Source of the DNA: Planctomycetota bacterium
GTDB lineage: Bacteria > Planctomycetota > Phycisphaerae > Phycisphaerales > UBA1924
NCBI GenBank assembly: GCA_020831805.1
Contig: JAFIFX010000004.1
Coordinates: 62,001-126,000 of the forward strand
Direction: 5' to 3'
Length of the DNA: 64,000 nt
Position 1 is the stretch's first letter; the number at the start of each line of letters is the position of its first letter. The notes beneath the pieces are model-generated. The model made no database searches. It was not told the origin of the DNA and saw only the letters and a list, made by a program, of their open reading frames with translations. Made by a program: the position numbers and the translations under genes. This document shows, in pieces, positions 52,656-61,626 of this stretch.

Positions 52656-53310
52656 CGAACGCAAGGACAGACTGGTGCGCTACTACGGACCGGCCGAGCG
52701 CCGGGCGCACCGGCGCGCCTGGTGGCGCAACGCAGGGCTGCTGCTGGCGGGGTTCGTCGTGCTCACGCTGCTCGATGTGCCGCTGGTGTACCTGTTCTAC
52801 ATCGAGGACCGTGAACCGCTCCAGAACTCGGACCTGTACCGCCTGGTCCGCGTCGTGGGCACGCTGTGGCTGTGGCTGCTGGTGATGTGGATCGTCCGGC
52901 GGCACGACCGGGTGTGGGACCGGGCCGGATCGCTGTTCTTCGCGCCGATCATCGCGGGGCTGAGTTGCGAGGGGCTCAAGCTCGTGATCGCCCGGGAGCG
53001 TCCGGTGCTCGACACCGAGACGCTGCGGTCGGGCTGGTACGCGTTCCGGCCCTTGTTCTCGGGGTTCTCCGACGCGTCCAACCTCGGGTTCCCCTCCAGC
53101 CACGCCGCGGTGGCCTTCGCGGGCTGCATGTGTCTGGCCGCGTGGATGCCGCGGGCGAAGTGGATCTTCATCGGCCTGGCCGTGTCCTGCGGCGTGGCGC
53201 GGATGCTGATCGGGGCACACTACGCGACGGACATCTATGTCGGCGCGTTGATCGGCTGGGGCTGGGCGCGGTTCTTCGAGCCGGTCGAGCGGCCCAGGCG
53301 GTACGGCTGA
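52648..53310 (+). CDS. PAP2-family phosphatase
   Basis: A 220-residue membrane phosphatase. The motifs are KLVIARERP (C1), FPSSHAAVAFAGCMCL (C2, PSGH-like with Ser for Gly) and GVARMLIGAHYATDIYVGAL (C3, SRxxxxxHxxxD with A-R). Five or six helices. Such proteins dephosphorylate undecaprenyl pyrophosphate or phosphatidic acid. In an operon with a lipid-linked glycosyltransferase, recycling of the undecaprenyl carrier is the likely role. Confidence 0.88.
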   Translation: MGSERKDRLVRYYGPAERRAHRRAWWRNAGLLLAGFVVLTLLDVPLVYLFYIEDREPLQNSDLYRLVRVVGTLWLWLLVMWIVRRHDRVWDRAGSLFFAPIIAGLSCEGLKLVIARERPVLDTETLRSGWYAFRPLFSGFSDASNLGFPSSHAAVAFAGCMCLAAWMPRAKWIFIGLAVSCGVARMLIGAHYATDIYVGALIGWGWARFFEPVERPRRYG

Positions 53311-53324
53311 TCCCGGAGCCGGGC

Positions 53325-54068
53325 TCAGGGTTGCGTCGCCGCGCGCTCGGTCCGCATCGCCAGGCCCACGCCGTCGCCGACGGCCCGCAGCTCGACGATC
53401 CGCACGCGCCGGCCGTCGGGCAGGCGCACGACCGGCTCGATCATCAGCGGCTCCCGCCCGGCCAGCACGGCCCGGAGCGTGCCCGCCGCCTCGGGCGCGT
53501 AGACGGCCAGCTCGCGCTCCAGCCCGTCGAGCGCCCAGCCCCAGGGCACCCGAAGCCGCCCGACCCGCGCGCCGTGGGCCCGGAGCCAGACCGAACCGTC
53601 GCGGCGCACCTCGGGGGTGAACTCGGCCCAGACCACCCCGCCCCGCTCGGTGCGGATGCCCAGGGCCACGCGGTCCCCGTCGAACCCGGCGCGGACCTGG
53701 CGGACATCCTCGGGCCAGACGACGCCCTCGCTCTCGATCCAGGCGCGCAGGCGCACGGCCAGCCAGGCGTTGGCGCTGTCCGAGCCGATGCGGACCCGCC
53801 AGTCCGACGAACCATCGGCGTCGTCGGTCGGCTCGCGCATCATCGAGACCTGGTTGGCGAAGGCCCGCTCGAGCTTCTCGGCCTCGGCGATGACCTCGGG
53901 CGAAACCGGGTCCAGGCCCGGCCACCAGCCCGGCTCGGACCCGGCCCGCCCGAGCGCAAGGACGGTCACGAGCCAGAGCACGACGCACGCGCCGATCGCG
54001 CCGATCAGCACGCGCGCGCCGTGGCGGCGCCACCAGGTCACCGATCGGGATGGCCCGGGCTTGGTCAC
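53325..54068 (-). CDS. Membrane-anchored protein of unknown function
   Basis: A 247-residue protein with a transmembrane helix at about 19-40 (RVLIGAIGACVVLWLVTVLA) and a soluble outer domain. The sequence NAWLAVRLRAWIESEGVVWP and VRQVRAGFDGDRVALGIRTE resembles YpmS/DUF2140-like folds, in weak pattern only. The last gene of a minus-strand group with rpsI, separated by a terminator hairpin. Function not known. Confidence 0.65.
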   Translation of the reverse strand: MTKPGPSRSVTWWRRHGARVLIGAIGACVVLWLVTVLALGRAGSEPGWWPGLDPVSPEVIAEAEKLERAFANQVSMMREPTDDADGSSDWRVRIGSDSANAWLAVRLRAWIESEGVVWPEDVRQVRAGFDGDRVALGIRTERGGVVWAEFTPEVRRDGSVWLRAHGARVGRLRVPWGWALDGLERELAVYAPEAAGTLRAVLAGREPLMIEPVVRLPDGRRVRIVELRAVGDGVGLAMRTERAATQP

Positions 54069-54080
54069 GGACCCACAATA

Positions 54081-54110
54081 GAAACGCGGCCCGGGAGAGT
54101 CCGGGCCGCG
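54081..54110 (-). terminator. Terminator of the rplM-rpsI operon
   Basis: A perfect ten-base stem CGCGGCCCGG/CCGGGCCGCG with six-base loop, followed on the minus strand by GTTTCTATT. It lies 50 bases after the rpsI stop and just before the next gene's start. Confidence 0.75.
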
Positions 54111-54161
54111 TGGGGAAAGCGGGATGGAAAACGGGCGAACAGCCCGTTCGGGCGTGCCCGA

Positions 54162-54692
54162 TCAGCGCTTGGAGAACTGGAAGCGGGCGCGGGCGCCGGG
54201 CTGGCCGTACTTCTTGCGCTCGACCTTGCGGGCGTCGCGGGTCAGGAAGCCGGCGTCGCGGAGGGCGGGCTCGAAGTTGGGGTCGTAGCCGACGAGGGCG
54301 CGGGCGACGCCGAGGCGGATGGCCTGGGCCTGGCCGGTGATGCCGCCGCCGTGGGCGCGGACGATCACATCGAGCTTGCCGTCGGTGTCGGTCAGGCGCA
54401 GCGGGGCGACGGCGTCGTTGCGGTCGCTCATCTCGCTGAAGTACTCGTCGACGGGCTTGAACTTCTGGCGCGAGACCTGGATCTGGAGCGTGCCCTGGCC
54501 GGAGTTCTTGGCCGGGCGGAGGCGGACGCGGGCGACGGCGGTCTTGCGTCGGCCGGTGCCCCACCACCAGCCGTGCTTGTCGGCGGGGACGGGGTCGGGC
54601 AGCTTGTGCTCTTCCTGGGCCGGGCCGGCGTCGGGGACCAGCTTGGTGCCGGCCAGCTCGGGGTTCATGATCGTGGTCTCGAATCCTGACAT
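54162..54692 (-). CDS. rpsI: Ribosomal protein uS9
   Basis: Small-subunit protein S9, 176 residues. The fold starts at [40 protein letters not shown] and [20 protein letters not shown] are classic. The C-terminal RFQFSKR reaches toward the P-site tRNA. A 43-residue N-terminal extension is present. rplM lies directly upstream, the universal rplM-rpsI order. Confidence 0.98.
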   Translation of the reverse strand: MSGFETTIMNPELAGTKLVPDAGPAQEEHKLPDPVPADKHGWWWGTGRRKTAVARVRLRPAKNSGQGTLQIQVSRQKFKPVDEYFSEMSDRNDAVAPLRLTDTDGKLDVIVRAHGGGITGQAQAIRLGVARALVGYDPNFEPALRDAGFLTRDARKVERKKYGQPGARARFQFSKR

Positions 54693-54772
54693 ATCGGTTC
54701 AATCCTCGTTGGACGCGTCCCGCATCCACCGTCCCGGGCACGCCCCGGGAGGCTTTGGAACGCGATGGTGGT

Positions 54773-55234
54773 TCAGATCTTCAGCTCGACGGCGTTGACG
54801 CCCTTGTGGGGGTGGTCGGCGCCGGGGTACACCTTCAGCTTGGTCAGCATGCGCCGGCCGAGTCGGTTCTTGGGCAGCATGCGGCGGACGGCGTCCTCGA
54901 TCAGCTTCTCGGGGGCGCGCTCGCGGACGGTGTTGTAGGTCTCGGCCTTCAGGCCGCCGGGGTAGCCGGTGTAGCGCAGGCGGAGCTTCTGCTCGCCCTT
55001 TTTGCCGGTCAGGCCGATCTGCGACGCGTTGGTGACGATGACGAACTCGCCGGTGTCGACATGGGGGGTGTACTCCGGGCGGTGCTTGCCCATGAGCACG
55101 GTGGCGATCTCCGTGGCCAGGCGGCCCAGGGGCACGCCGGTCGCGTCGACCTGACGCCAGCCCTTGGCGACCTCGCCGTTCTTGGCCACCCAGGTCTGAC
55201 GCCGGAGGTGCACGCGGGTCTTCTTGATCGACAT
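54773..55234 (-). CDS. rplM: Ribosomal protein uL13
   Basis: Large-subunit protein L13, 153 residues. Signatures: VDATGVPLGRLATEIATVLM, GKHRPEYTPHVDTGEFVIVT, RYTGYPGGLKAETYNT and AVRRMLPKNRLGRRMLTKLK. The ATG at 55234 has an AAGGAG box eight bases upstream, better than a GTG three codons earlier. Upstream lies a sigma70-like promoter. Confidence 0.97.
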   Translation of the reverse strand: MSIKKTRVHLRRQTWVAKNGEVAKGWRQVDATGVPLGRLATEIATVLMGKHRPEYTPHVDTGEFVIVTNASQIGLTGKKGEQKLRLRYTGYPGGLKAETYNTVRERAPEKLIEDAVRRMLPKNRLGRRMLTKLKVYPGADHPHKGVNAVELKI

Positions 55235-55394
55235 GACAGACACTCCTTGCTGTCGGGCAGGAGGCCGAGGCGGCCACGCCCGTGGTCGGGTTCGTACGCC
55301 GCCTACCGGGCGGGGCGGGCCGACCGGGCCGGTTGGGCACGGGCGGCAGACTTTTCATCCGCTGGGCACGGGACGCATCCCGGGCCGGGCCAAG

Positions 55395-55422
55395 ACGATA
55401 GGCCGTCCGCCGGGGGGGTCAA
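55395..55422 (-). promoter_or_regulatory. Promoter of rplM-rpsI
   Basis: On the minus strand TTGACC (55422-55417), a 16-base spacer and TATCGT (55400-55395). The predicted start near 55388 gives a leader of about 150 bases before rplM. Confidence 0.6.
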
Positions 55423-55494
55423 ATTGTGTTCGCGTCCGGGGCTTCTTTGCGGCCCGGGGGGGCTTCTCGGTGGGCGGGAGGGTTCGAGGGGCCG

Positions 55495-57144
55495 ATGATC
55501 ATGCCGATGGACCACGATTCCCACCCGCAGCAGAACCCGCATGACCACGCCGGCCGGCCCGTGCCGCCCCCGCTCGTGGAATCCATGATCGCCGACAACC
55601 GGCCGCGGCGGACGCGACAGGGAAACCCCGTGGTGGCCCCGGATCCGGGCACGCCGGGATCGCGCCGCCTGGCCCTGCTGGCCGCCGTGGTGCTGGCCGG
55701 GCTGGCCATCGTCTGGCAGAACATCGGGCACGACCGCCAGCAGCAAGTCGTCCAGGCCCCGCCGCCCGAAGCGCCCGCGGCCCAGGCGGCCGACCAGCCG
55801 GCGCCAGGCGGCATGACCGACATCATGGCCCGGGCGCTGCTGCGCGTCCGGGGCCTGGTGGCCAACCAGCCCGAGTCGGACCTGGCCAACTTCGTGAAGA
55901 TGGTCGCCGACACCGAGACCACCGACGCGGACCGTGTCCGCACCACGATCTTCGCCGCCGAGTATCTCGGGCCGGAGGCGGCCCTCGAACGGATCGCCGA
56001 GCAACGGGCCGAGCTGCTGTCGCGGGAAACGCCTCCGATGCCGGACTCGGAGGCCGAGCCGCAGCCCGATCAGGGCACGGTCTCCGGAGCATCCAACCGC
56101 GACCTGATCCGGGCCGAGCTGGACGCGCTTGAGGTCATCTATACCCGCGGACCGGAAGCCCTCGACGACGCGGCCCGGGAGCAGCTCGCGGACCGGTACG
56201 GACGGCTGGGCGCGTTCGTACTCAGCTACAGCCAGGCCGAATCGGTGCGCAACCGGATCATCGGCGGGCCTTGGCCACTTGTCATGTTCGGGTTGGGTGT
56301 GGCGTGCCTCGTGGGCCTCGGGCTGCTGGCGGGGCTGGGGCTGCTGATCTGGGGGGTGATCTGGTTCACGGGCCGGCGTCGGACGATGGCGATGCCGGTT
56401 CCGTTGCCGGGCGGCTCGGTGATGCTGGAGGTCTACGCGCTGTTCGTGGGGCTGTTCGCGCTCATGGCGATCGGCTCGAGCATTGCCGATGCGCACGCCC
56501 CGGAGCGTTTCATGCCGCTGATCGGGCTGTTCCAGCTCGTCGGGCAGTGGGGTCTCTTGCTGGTGGTGCTCTGGCCGGTGCTGCGGGGGATGCCCGTGTC
56601 CACCTGGCGGCACGCGATGGGCCTGCACAAGGGGCAGGGCGTGGGCCGCGAGATGGGCGTCGGCCTGCTGGTCTATCTGGCGTTCATCCCGATCTACCTG
56701 ATCGGCGTGCTGGTCACGGTGGTGCTGATGTCGCTGTGGAACCTGTTCCGCACGCGGGTGCTCGGCGCCGGGGAGGACGCCGTTCCCGTGAACAACCCCG
56801 TGGTGGAGATGGTGGGCAGCGGGGATCTCTTCACGATCGTGCTGGTGTTCCTGCTCGCGACCATCTGGGCCCCGCTGGCCGAGGAACTGGTCTTCCGCGG
56901 CGCGCTCTTCCGGCACCTTCGCGCCCGGCTGCACTGGGTGGCGGCCGGGCTGGTCAGCGCCCTGCTCTTCGCGTACCTGCACTCGTACGGGCCGCTGATG
57001 GTCGCGCCCCTGGTGGTGCTGGGCTTCGCCTTCGCCTTCATGCGTGAGTGGCGCGGCTCGATCATCGCGCCGATGTTCGCCCACTTCCTGCACAACTTCA
57101 CGATGCTGGTGATCATCATCACGGCGTTCGCGGTGTTGGGATGA
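55495..57144 (+). CDS. CPBP-family intramembrane protease with long N-terminal domain
   Basis: A 549-residue membrane protein. The Abi/CPBP catalytic motif EELVFRGALFRHLRARLHW, then FAYLHSYGPL, and PMFAHFLHNFTMLV are all present. It has an N-terminal region of about 250 residues with one helix (LALLAAVVLAGLAIVWQNIG), charged and Ala/Asp-rich (DTETTDADRVRTTIFAAEYL), which is not part of the protease family. Eight or so helices follow. An ATG at 55495 was chosen after a GAGGGG; a GTG at 55426 is possible. Members cleave prenylated or membrane substrates, or act as immunity proteins. Confidence 0.85.
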   Translation: MIMPMDHDSHPQQNPHDHAGRPVPPPLVESMIADNRPRRTRQGNPVVAPDPGTPGSRRLALLAAVVLAGLAIVWQNIGHDRQQQVVQAPPPEAPAAQAADQPAPGGMTDIMARALLRVRGLVANQPESDLANFVKMVADTETTDADRVRTTIFAAEYLGPEAALERIAEQRAELLSRETPPMPDSEAEPQPDQGTVSGASNRDLIRAELDALEVIYTRGPEALDDAAREQLADRYGRLGAFVLSYSQAESVRNRIIGGPWPLVMFGLGVACLVGLGLLAGLGLLIWGVIWFTGRRRTMAMPVPLPGGSVMLEVYALFVGLFALMAIGSSIADAHAPERFMPLIGLFQLVGQWGLLLVVLWPVLRGMPVSTWRHAMGLHKGQGVGREMGVGLLVYLAFIPIYLIGVLVTVVLMSLWNLFRTRVLGAGEDAVPVNNPVVEMVGSGDLFTIVLVFLLATIWAPLAEELVFRGALFRHLRARLHWVAAGLVSALLFAYLHSYGPLMVAPLVVLGFAFAFMREWRGSIIAPMFAHFLHNFTMLVIIITAFAVLG

Positions 57145-57193
57145 GGCACTAGGCATTAGGAAGAATTCGAGTGCCTAGCGCCTAATGCCTGGC
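57145..57193. repeat. Inverted repeat between convergent genes
   Basis: AGGCATTAGG and CCTAATGCCT are exact reverse complements about 20 bases apart, and CACTAGG / GTGCCTAG partly pair as well. No T-run, so it is not a standard terminator, but it may serve both convergent transcripts. Similar CTAGGCATTAGG units may be a dispersed repeat. Confidence 0.6.
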
Positions 57194-57997
57194 CTACGAC
57201 CCCGTCACCTTCTTCAGCGCCCGGTTGGCGATGGCCCCGATGATGCCGAGCACGGCCAGCGTCAGCACGATGCCGCCGACGATCATCCATCGCGGCTTCT
57301 CGACATCGGCCCAGTCGGTGATCTGGCTGCCCACGAGCACGGCGGCGAAGGTCCTGGGGGCCATGCCGATCAGGGTGCCCGCCAGGTAGATCCGCTTGGA
57401 CACGCCTGAGCTGGTCAGCACCAGGTTCATCAACGCGAACGGCGAGTTGGGCGGCACGCGCACCAGCGTGACGATCAGGAGCGCCTTGGCGAAGCCCGAG
57501 CCGACCAGCGCGTCGCGGACCACGCGGGCCTTGACATTGCGCTCGATCTCCTTCTCCACCCGATCGCGGGCGAAGTTTTTCGAGATCAGGAAGCCGACCA
57601 GCGATGCGCCGCCGAAGCCGACCCACGCGGCCGCGAAACCAACGGGCATGCCGAAGGCGTAGCCGGCGAGGATGGCCTGGGAGTAGGTGGGCAGCAGGCC
57701 GCAGCCGGCGGTGACGATGAAGATCAGCACATAGGTCGCCACGCCGAGGGCCAGGCGCATCGGGCCCGCCTCGGCCTCGCCGCGGAGGAACTCGGAGATC
57801 GGGCCCATGTTGAGCAGGACAAGGAAGCCCCCGAGCGCGGGCAGGGCGGCCCAGGCCACGCCGAGCCACGCCGCCGGGCCAAGGCGTTTGAAGATCGCGC
57901 CGAACGAGTTGTCCTCCGGCGCGCCGGGGAGCTGGGGGGTTTCAGCGGGCGGCTGGGCGGGAGCAGGGGCCTCGGGCTGCTTGGGGTCGGGTTCCAT
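57194..57997 (-). CDS. TVP38/TMEM64 (DedA-like, SNARE-associated) membrane protein
   Basis: A 267-residue VTT-domain protein with about six helices. Family motifs: GCGLLPTYSQAILAGYAFGM and VGFAAAWVGFGGASLVGFLI, followed by RVPPNSPFALMNLVLTSSGV. Such proteins transport or scramble lipids. An N-terminal proline-rich tail of about 40 residues precedes. It is downstream of the arsenic genes on the same strand, but separated by the inverted repeat at 58053-58147. A role with arsenic cannot be shown. Confidence 0.85.
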   Translation of the reverse strand: MEPDPKQPEAPAPAQPPAETPQLPGAPEDNSFGAIFKRLGPAAWLGVAWAALPALGGFLVLLNMGPISEFLRGEAEAGPMRLALGVATYVLIFIVTAGCGLLPTYSQAILAGYAFGMPVGFAAAWVGFGGASLVGFLISKNFARDRVEKEIERNVKARVVRDALVGSGFAKALLIVTLVRVPPNSPFALMNLVLTSSGVSKRIYLAGTLIGMAPRTFAAVLVGSQITDWADVEKPRWMIVGGIVLTLAVLGIIGAIANRALKKVTGS

Positions 57998-58052
57998 AGG
58001 GCCGATGGTACCCGTGCGGGGGGCTTGCCTCTGCTGTGCCTACGGGAACAAA

Positions 58053-58147
58053 CCACAGAGAACACCGAGGGCACAGAGGATCACAGAGGAAAAGATCCGG
58101 ATCTTCAAGCTCTGTGTCGCTCTGTGCCCTTCGTGATCTCTGTGGTG
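58053..58147. repeat. ACAGAG-type long inverted repeat
   Basis: The left arm (CCACAGAGAACACCGAGGGC, continuing ACAGAGGATCACAGAGG) pairs imperfectly with the right arm (AAGCTCTGTGTCGCTCTGTG, continuing CCCTTCGTGATCTCTGTGG). The centre AAGATCCGGATCTT (58092-58105) is a perfect palindrome. Units rich in CACAGAG are dispersed in planctomycete and verrucomicrobial genomes. It sits downstream of arsM. Confidence 0.8.
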
Positions 58148-58160
58148 GATCAGCGACCCG

Positions 58161-59123
58161 TCACGGTTTGAGGGCCGCGATGTCCAGGCTGGTGACGAGG
58201 TCGCTCGGCTTCACGCCCTCGGGCAGGCTGTCCATGATCTTCTTGTACAGCGGGTCCTGCCAGTCGCTCATGGCGTCGATGTAGCCCGGCTTGCCGGTCA
58301 GCGTGATGCCCGCCAGGCCGGCGTCGAGCATCTGCCGCTCGGTCTCCTCGACCAGCACCGCGCCCGCGACACAGCCGACGAGGGCCTCGACATCGGCCTT
58401 GATGGCCTCGGGCAGCGGGCGGAGCAGGGCCAGATCGCTGACCGCCACCCGCCCGCCGGGCTTGAGCACGCGGGCGATCTCGCGCCACACCTGCGCCTTG
58501 TCCGGCGAGAGGTTGAGCACGCAGTTGGAGATGACCACATCCACGCTGGCGTCGGGCACGGGCAGGTGCTCGATCTCGCCGAGGCGGAACTCAACATTGT
58601 CCAGGCCGGTCTGCTCGGTGTAGGCGCCCGTGTTCTTACGGGCCTTGGTGATCATGTCGGGCGTCATGTCGACCCCGATCACGCGCCCGGCGGCGCCGAC
58701 CTTCTTGCCGGCGATGAAGCAGTCGAACCCGCCGCCGGAGCCGAGGTCCAGGACCACCTCGCCCGGTCGGAGCGAGGCCAGCGCGGTGGGGTTGCCGCAG
58801 GACAGGCCCATGTTGGCCGACTCGGGCGTGGCGGCCAGGTCGTCGGCGCTGTAGCCGATGGCCGAGGCGAGTTGCTCGGGTGTGAAGCTGCTGGTGCCGC
58901 AGCACATGCCGCCGCCATTGGCGGGCGTGCAGCAACCGGAGGATTCCATCGCCGTCGCGGCCTGGGCCGCGGACCACGACCCGGCCCGGGCGATGGTGCT
59001 GTAGCCGTCGCGGACCTTGGAGCGCACATCGTCCTGCGTCAGTTGGTCCTGCGCTGGCGTAGCGACGGAGGCCTGCTGCCTCTCATCTCCGCCGCAGCAC
59101 GACGGGCCGCAGCAGGAAGACAT
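58161..59123 (-). CDS. arsM: Arsenite methyltransferase
   Basis: A SAM-dependent methyltransferase that methylates As(III). The SAM site is [20 protein letters not shown], then [20 protein letters not shown], and the arsenic-binding cysteines are in NMGLSCGNP and AISNCVLN-type position ([14 protein letters not shown]) plus [11 protein letters not shown]. The N-terminus ([12 protein letters not shown]) and [19 protein letters not shown] are rich in Cys pairs, which may bind As. 320 residues. ATG 59123. It comes after arsC, with an inverted repeat between them. Confidence 0.95.
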   Translation of the reverse strand: MSSCCGPSCCGGDERQQASVATPAQDQLTQDDVRSKVRDGYSTIARAGSWSAAQAATAMESSGCCTPANGGGMCCGTSSFTPEQLASAIGYSADDLAATPESANMGLSCGNPTALASLRPGEVVLDLGSGGGFDCFIAGKKVGAAGRVIGVDMTPDMITKARKNTGAYTEQTGLDNVEFRLGEIEHLPVPDASVDVVISNCVLNLSPDKAQVWREIARVLKPGGRVAVSDLALLRPLPEAIKADVEALVGCVAGAVLVEETERQMLDAGLAGITLTGKPGYIDAMSDWQDPLYKKIMDSLPEGVKPSDLVTSLDIAALKP

Positions 59124-59200
59124 CTCAGGCGAGTTCTTTTCGGTGTTCTTTTTGATGCCGAAAATGGGTGGATCCTTTCGGAATGGGTTTTCTGAACGCC

Positions 59201-59345
59201 TCCCCCCGAGCTTCCGGGGGAGGTGCCGGAGCGGAGCGGAGGCGGAGGGGGTCTTGGGACAGCCAAGCCCATCCTCGCCTCCAAAGACCCCCTCCGTCAC
59301 GGCGGCGCCGTGCCACCTCCCCCGGAAGCCCGGGGGAGGAGGGGG
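59201..59345. repeat. Nested inverted repeat overlapping the arsC 3' end
   Basis: Outer arms CTTCCGGGGGAGGTG (59211-59225) and CACCTCCCCCGGAAG (59314-59328), inner arms CGGAGGGGGTCTT (59243-59255) and AAGACCCCCTCCG (59284-59296) are perfect. The right side codes the last residues of arsC (PRASGGGGTAPP), its stop directly follows the inner arm. It looks like a dispersed REP- or MITE-type element inserted in the gene end. Confidence 0.8.
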
Positions 59346-59788
59346 AGGAGGGCGTCGGGCAGTGTTTCGATGAATGTTCTGATCTCGTCGCGCACCCGCC
59401 GGTAATGTGGGAGCGCCTCGTCATCGGTCTTCGCGTCCTTGGCCAGGCGCGGCGGGTCGTCGAAGCCGGCGTGCACGACCCGCGCACGCCCAGGGAAGGC
59501 CGGGCACGATTCGTGGGCCGCATCGCACACGGTCACGACGAAGTCGAACCGGACATGCGCCAGGTCGTCCGGGTGTTTGCTGTGATGGCCGCTGATGTCC
59601 ACGCCGGCCTCGCGCATCGCCTCGATCGCCAGCCGGTTCATGCCGTGCGGGCTGGTCCCGGCGGAGTACGCCTCGACCGAGTCGGCCCGGAGCGCCTTCG
59701 CCCAGCCCTCGGCCATCTGGCTGCGGCAGGAGTTGCCCGTGCACAGGAACAGCACGCGGATCTTCTCGGATGTCTTCTCGTTCGTCAC
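59297..59788 (-). CDS. arsC: Arsenate reductase (low molecular weight phosphatase type)
   Basis: Thioredoxin-coupled arsenate reductase, 163 residues. The P-loop is FLCTGNSCRSQMAEGWAKAL and the redox cysteines are in VVTVCDAAHESCPAFPGRAR. DALLP and beyond is added by the repeat element: the tail PRASGGGGTAPP does not belong to the family. GTG start with an AAGGGG box; it overlaps the arsA stop (GTGA). Confidence 0.93.
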   Translation of the reverse strand: MTNEKTSEKIRVLFLCTGNSCRSQMAEGWAKALRADSVEAYSAGTSPHGMNRLAIEAMREAGVDISGHHSKHPDDLAHVRFDFVVTVCDAAHESCPAFPGRARVVHAGFDDPPRLAKDAKTDDEALPHYRRVRDEIRTFIETLPDALLPLLPRASGGGGTAPP

Positions 59789-61587
59789 TGCGAGCCCCTT
59801 TCCATACCGCCCGTCGCGGCGGGCGAGATCGGTTCCCCGACCAGGCGCAGCAAAGCATCGACACCGACCGGAGGCTCGGCCTGCCAGGGAACGACGAACG
59901 CCCGTGCGGCGTGCTCGGCATGGACCGCCCGGATGAGCGACGCCTCTCCTGCCGCCCGCGCCCGCAGGAGTGGGTCGGTCGTCTCGGCGACGGACAGGGA
60001 CGCGTTGATGACCCACGCGTACGGCTCGACCCCCGCGCGCCGAAGCTCGTCCTGGAGCCCCGCGGCTTCGAGCACCGGCGTCGTTTCTGGCAGTGTGACG
60101 ATCAGCACTTTGGTCTGCTTGGGGTCCTGCAGGCGCATCATCGGCGTGGTGAAGCGGGTTCCGCTCTTGGCGTGACGCTCGATCTCGCGGTGATACGAGC
60201 CGGTCGCGTCCAGCAGCAGCAGTGTGTGCCCGGTCGGGGCAGTGTCCATCACGACGAATCGCTTCTGGGATTCCTTGATCACCCGCGAGAACGCCTGGAA
60301 CACGGCGATCTCCTCAGTGCAGGGCGAGCGGAGGTCTTCTTCCAGCAACGCCCGGCCCTGGAGGTCGAGGTCCTTGCCCTTGGTTTCAAGCACGCGGCTC
60401 CGGTAGGCCTCGGTCTCGGCCCTGGGATCGATGCGGCTCACCTCGAGTCGATCGGCCCCGCCGCCGATCGCGTCGGCGATGTGGGCGGCCGGGTCGGTCG
60501 TTGTCAGATGGACGCCGTAGCCCCGCCGGGCCAGCTCGGCCGCGATCGCCGCGGCGATCGTTGTCTTGCCGACGCCGCCCTTGCCCATCACCATCACGAG
60601 CCCGTGCCCGTCGGCCTCCACGGCGCTGACGAGTTCGGCCAGGCGGCGGGTCTCAGCGGCCTCCGGCGATGAGGCCGGAGCGCCGAAATCCGCGGACGGA
60701 TCGAACGGGTCGAGCAGCGCCCGCAGCGCATCCACGCCGACCAGGTTCACCGGCCGCAGCACGACTTCGTCCGCCGGCAACGACCGCAGCGATCCGGGCA
60801 TGGCCCCCACCGCCTCGGCGTCGCGCTGACGCATGGACCGGGCCAGGGGGTCGTCGCTGCCCGTGTCCGGCATGACGCCGTTGACGACCAGCCGCTGGTT
60901 TTTGACGCCGATCGCGTGCAGCTCGGTGCTCGTCCGCGCCGCCTCGGCCAGCGCGGCTTTCTGCGGCCGGCTAACCAGCACGATGGTCGTCCGGTCCGCG
61001 TCGGTGAGCGACTCGACGGCCGAATGGTACTGCAACCTCTGCTTCTCAAGGCCCGAGAGCGGACCCAGGCACGACGCGCCGCCGGTGTTGGTGTCGAGGA
61101 AGTCGGACCACGCGCCGGGCAGCGTCAGCAGCCGAAGCGTGTGCCCCGTCGGCGCGGTGTCGAAGATAATGTGGTCGTAGCGTCCGACCGTCTGCGCGTC
61201 GGTCAGGAGCCCCGTGAACTCGTCGAACGCGGCGATCTCTGTTGTGCACGCGCCCGACAGCTCCTCCTCCATGCGGCGGATGACCTCGTCCGGCAGCGAG
61301 CCGCGCACCGGCCCGACGACCCGGTCGCGGTAGCTCTGCGCGGCGGCGTTTGGGTCGATATTCAACGCGTTGAGGTTGGCGACCCCTCCGATGGGCGTCG
61401 GGGTTCCCGAGCCGATGTCTGTCCCAAAGACATCCGACAGGTTGGACGCCGGGTCGGTGCTGACCAGAAGCACCCGCCGGCCCGCATCGGCCAGCCGGAC
61501 CGCCGTCGCGCACGCGAGCGAGGTCTTGCCGACCCCTCCCTTACCCGTGAAGAACAGAAACTTGGTCGCCTCGGTGTGCCAAGTCAT
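59785..61587 (-). CDS. arsA: Arsenical pump-driving ATPase ArsA (two domains)
   Basis: A 600-residue ATPase with two homologous halves. Walker A motifs are FTGKGGVGKTSLACATAVRL and VMGKGGVGKTTIAAAIAAEL; each is followed by DTAPTGHTLRLL and DTAPTGHTLLLL. The metal-binding cysteines are in LSGACTTEIAAFDE and LRSPCTEEIAVFQA. ArsA energises the ArsB efflux channel. No arsB or acr3 gene is in the window, so its partner is elsewhere or different. An AGAGGG box precedes the ATG. Confidence 0.97.
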   Translation of the reverse strand: MTWHTEATKFLFFTGKGGVGKTSLACATAVRLADAGRRVLLVSTDPASNLSDVFGTDIGSGTPTPIGGVANLNALNIDPNAAAQSYRDRVVGPVRGSLPDEVIRRMEEELSGACTTEIAAFDEFTGLLTDAQTVGRYDHIIFDTAPTGHTLRLLTLPGAWSDFLDTNTGGASCLGPLSGLEKQRLQYHSAVESLTDADRTTIVLVSRPQKAALAEAARTSTELHAIGVKNQRLVVNGVMPDTGSDDPLARSMRQRDAEAVGAMPGSLRSLPADEVVLRPVNLVGVDALRALLDPFDPSADFGAPASSPEAAETRRLAELVSAVEADGHGLVMVMGKGGVGKTTIAAAIAAELARRGYGVHLTTTDPAAHIADAIGGGADRLEVSRIDPRAETEAYRSRVLETKGKDLDLQGRALLEEDLRSPCTEEIAVFQAFSRVIKESQKRFVVMDTAPTGHTLLLLDATGSYHREIERHAKSGTRFTTPMMRLQDPKQTKVLIVTLPETTPVLEAAGLQDELRRAGVEPYAWVINASLSVAETTDPLLRARAAGEASLIRAVHAEHAARAFVVPWQAEPPVGVDALLRLVGEPISPAATGGMERGSQ

Positions 61588-61626
61588 GTAGCCCTCTTTC
61601 GCTCGGAGTAGTCGTTGAGTCGGGGA

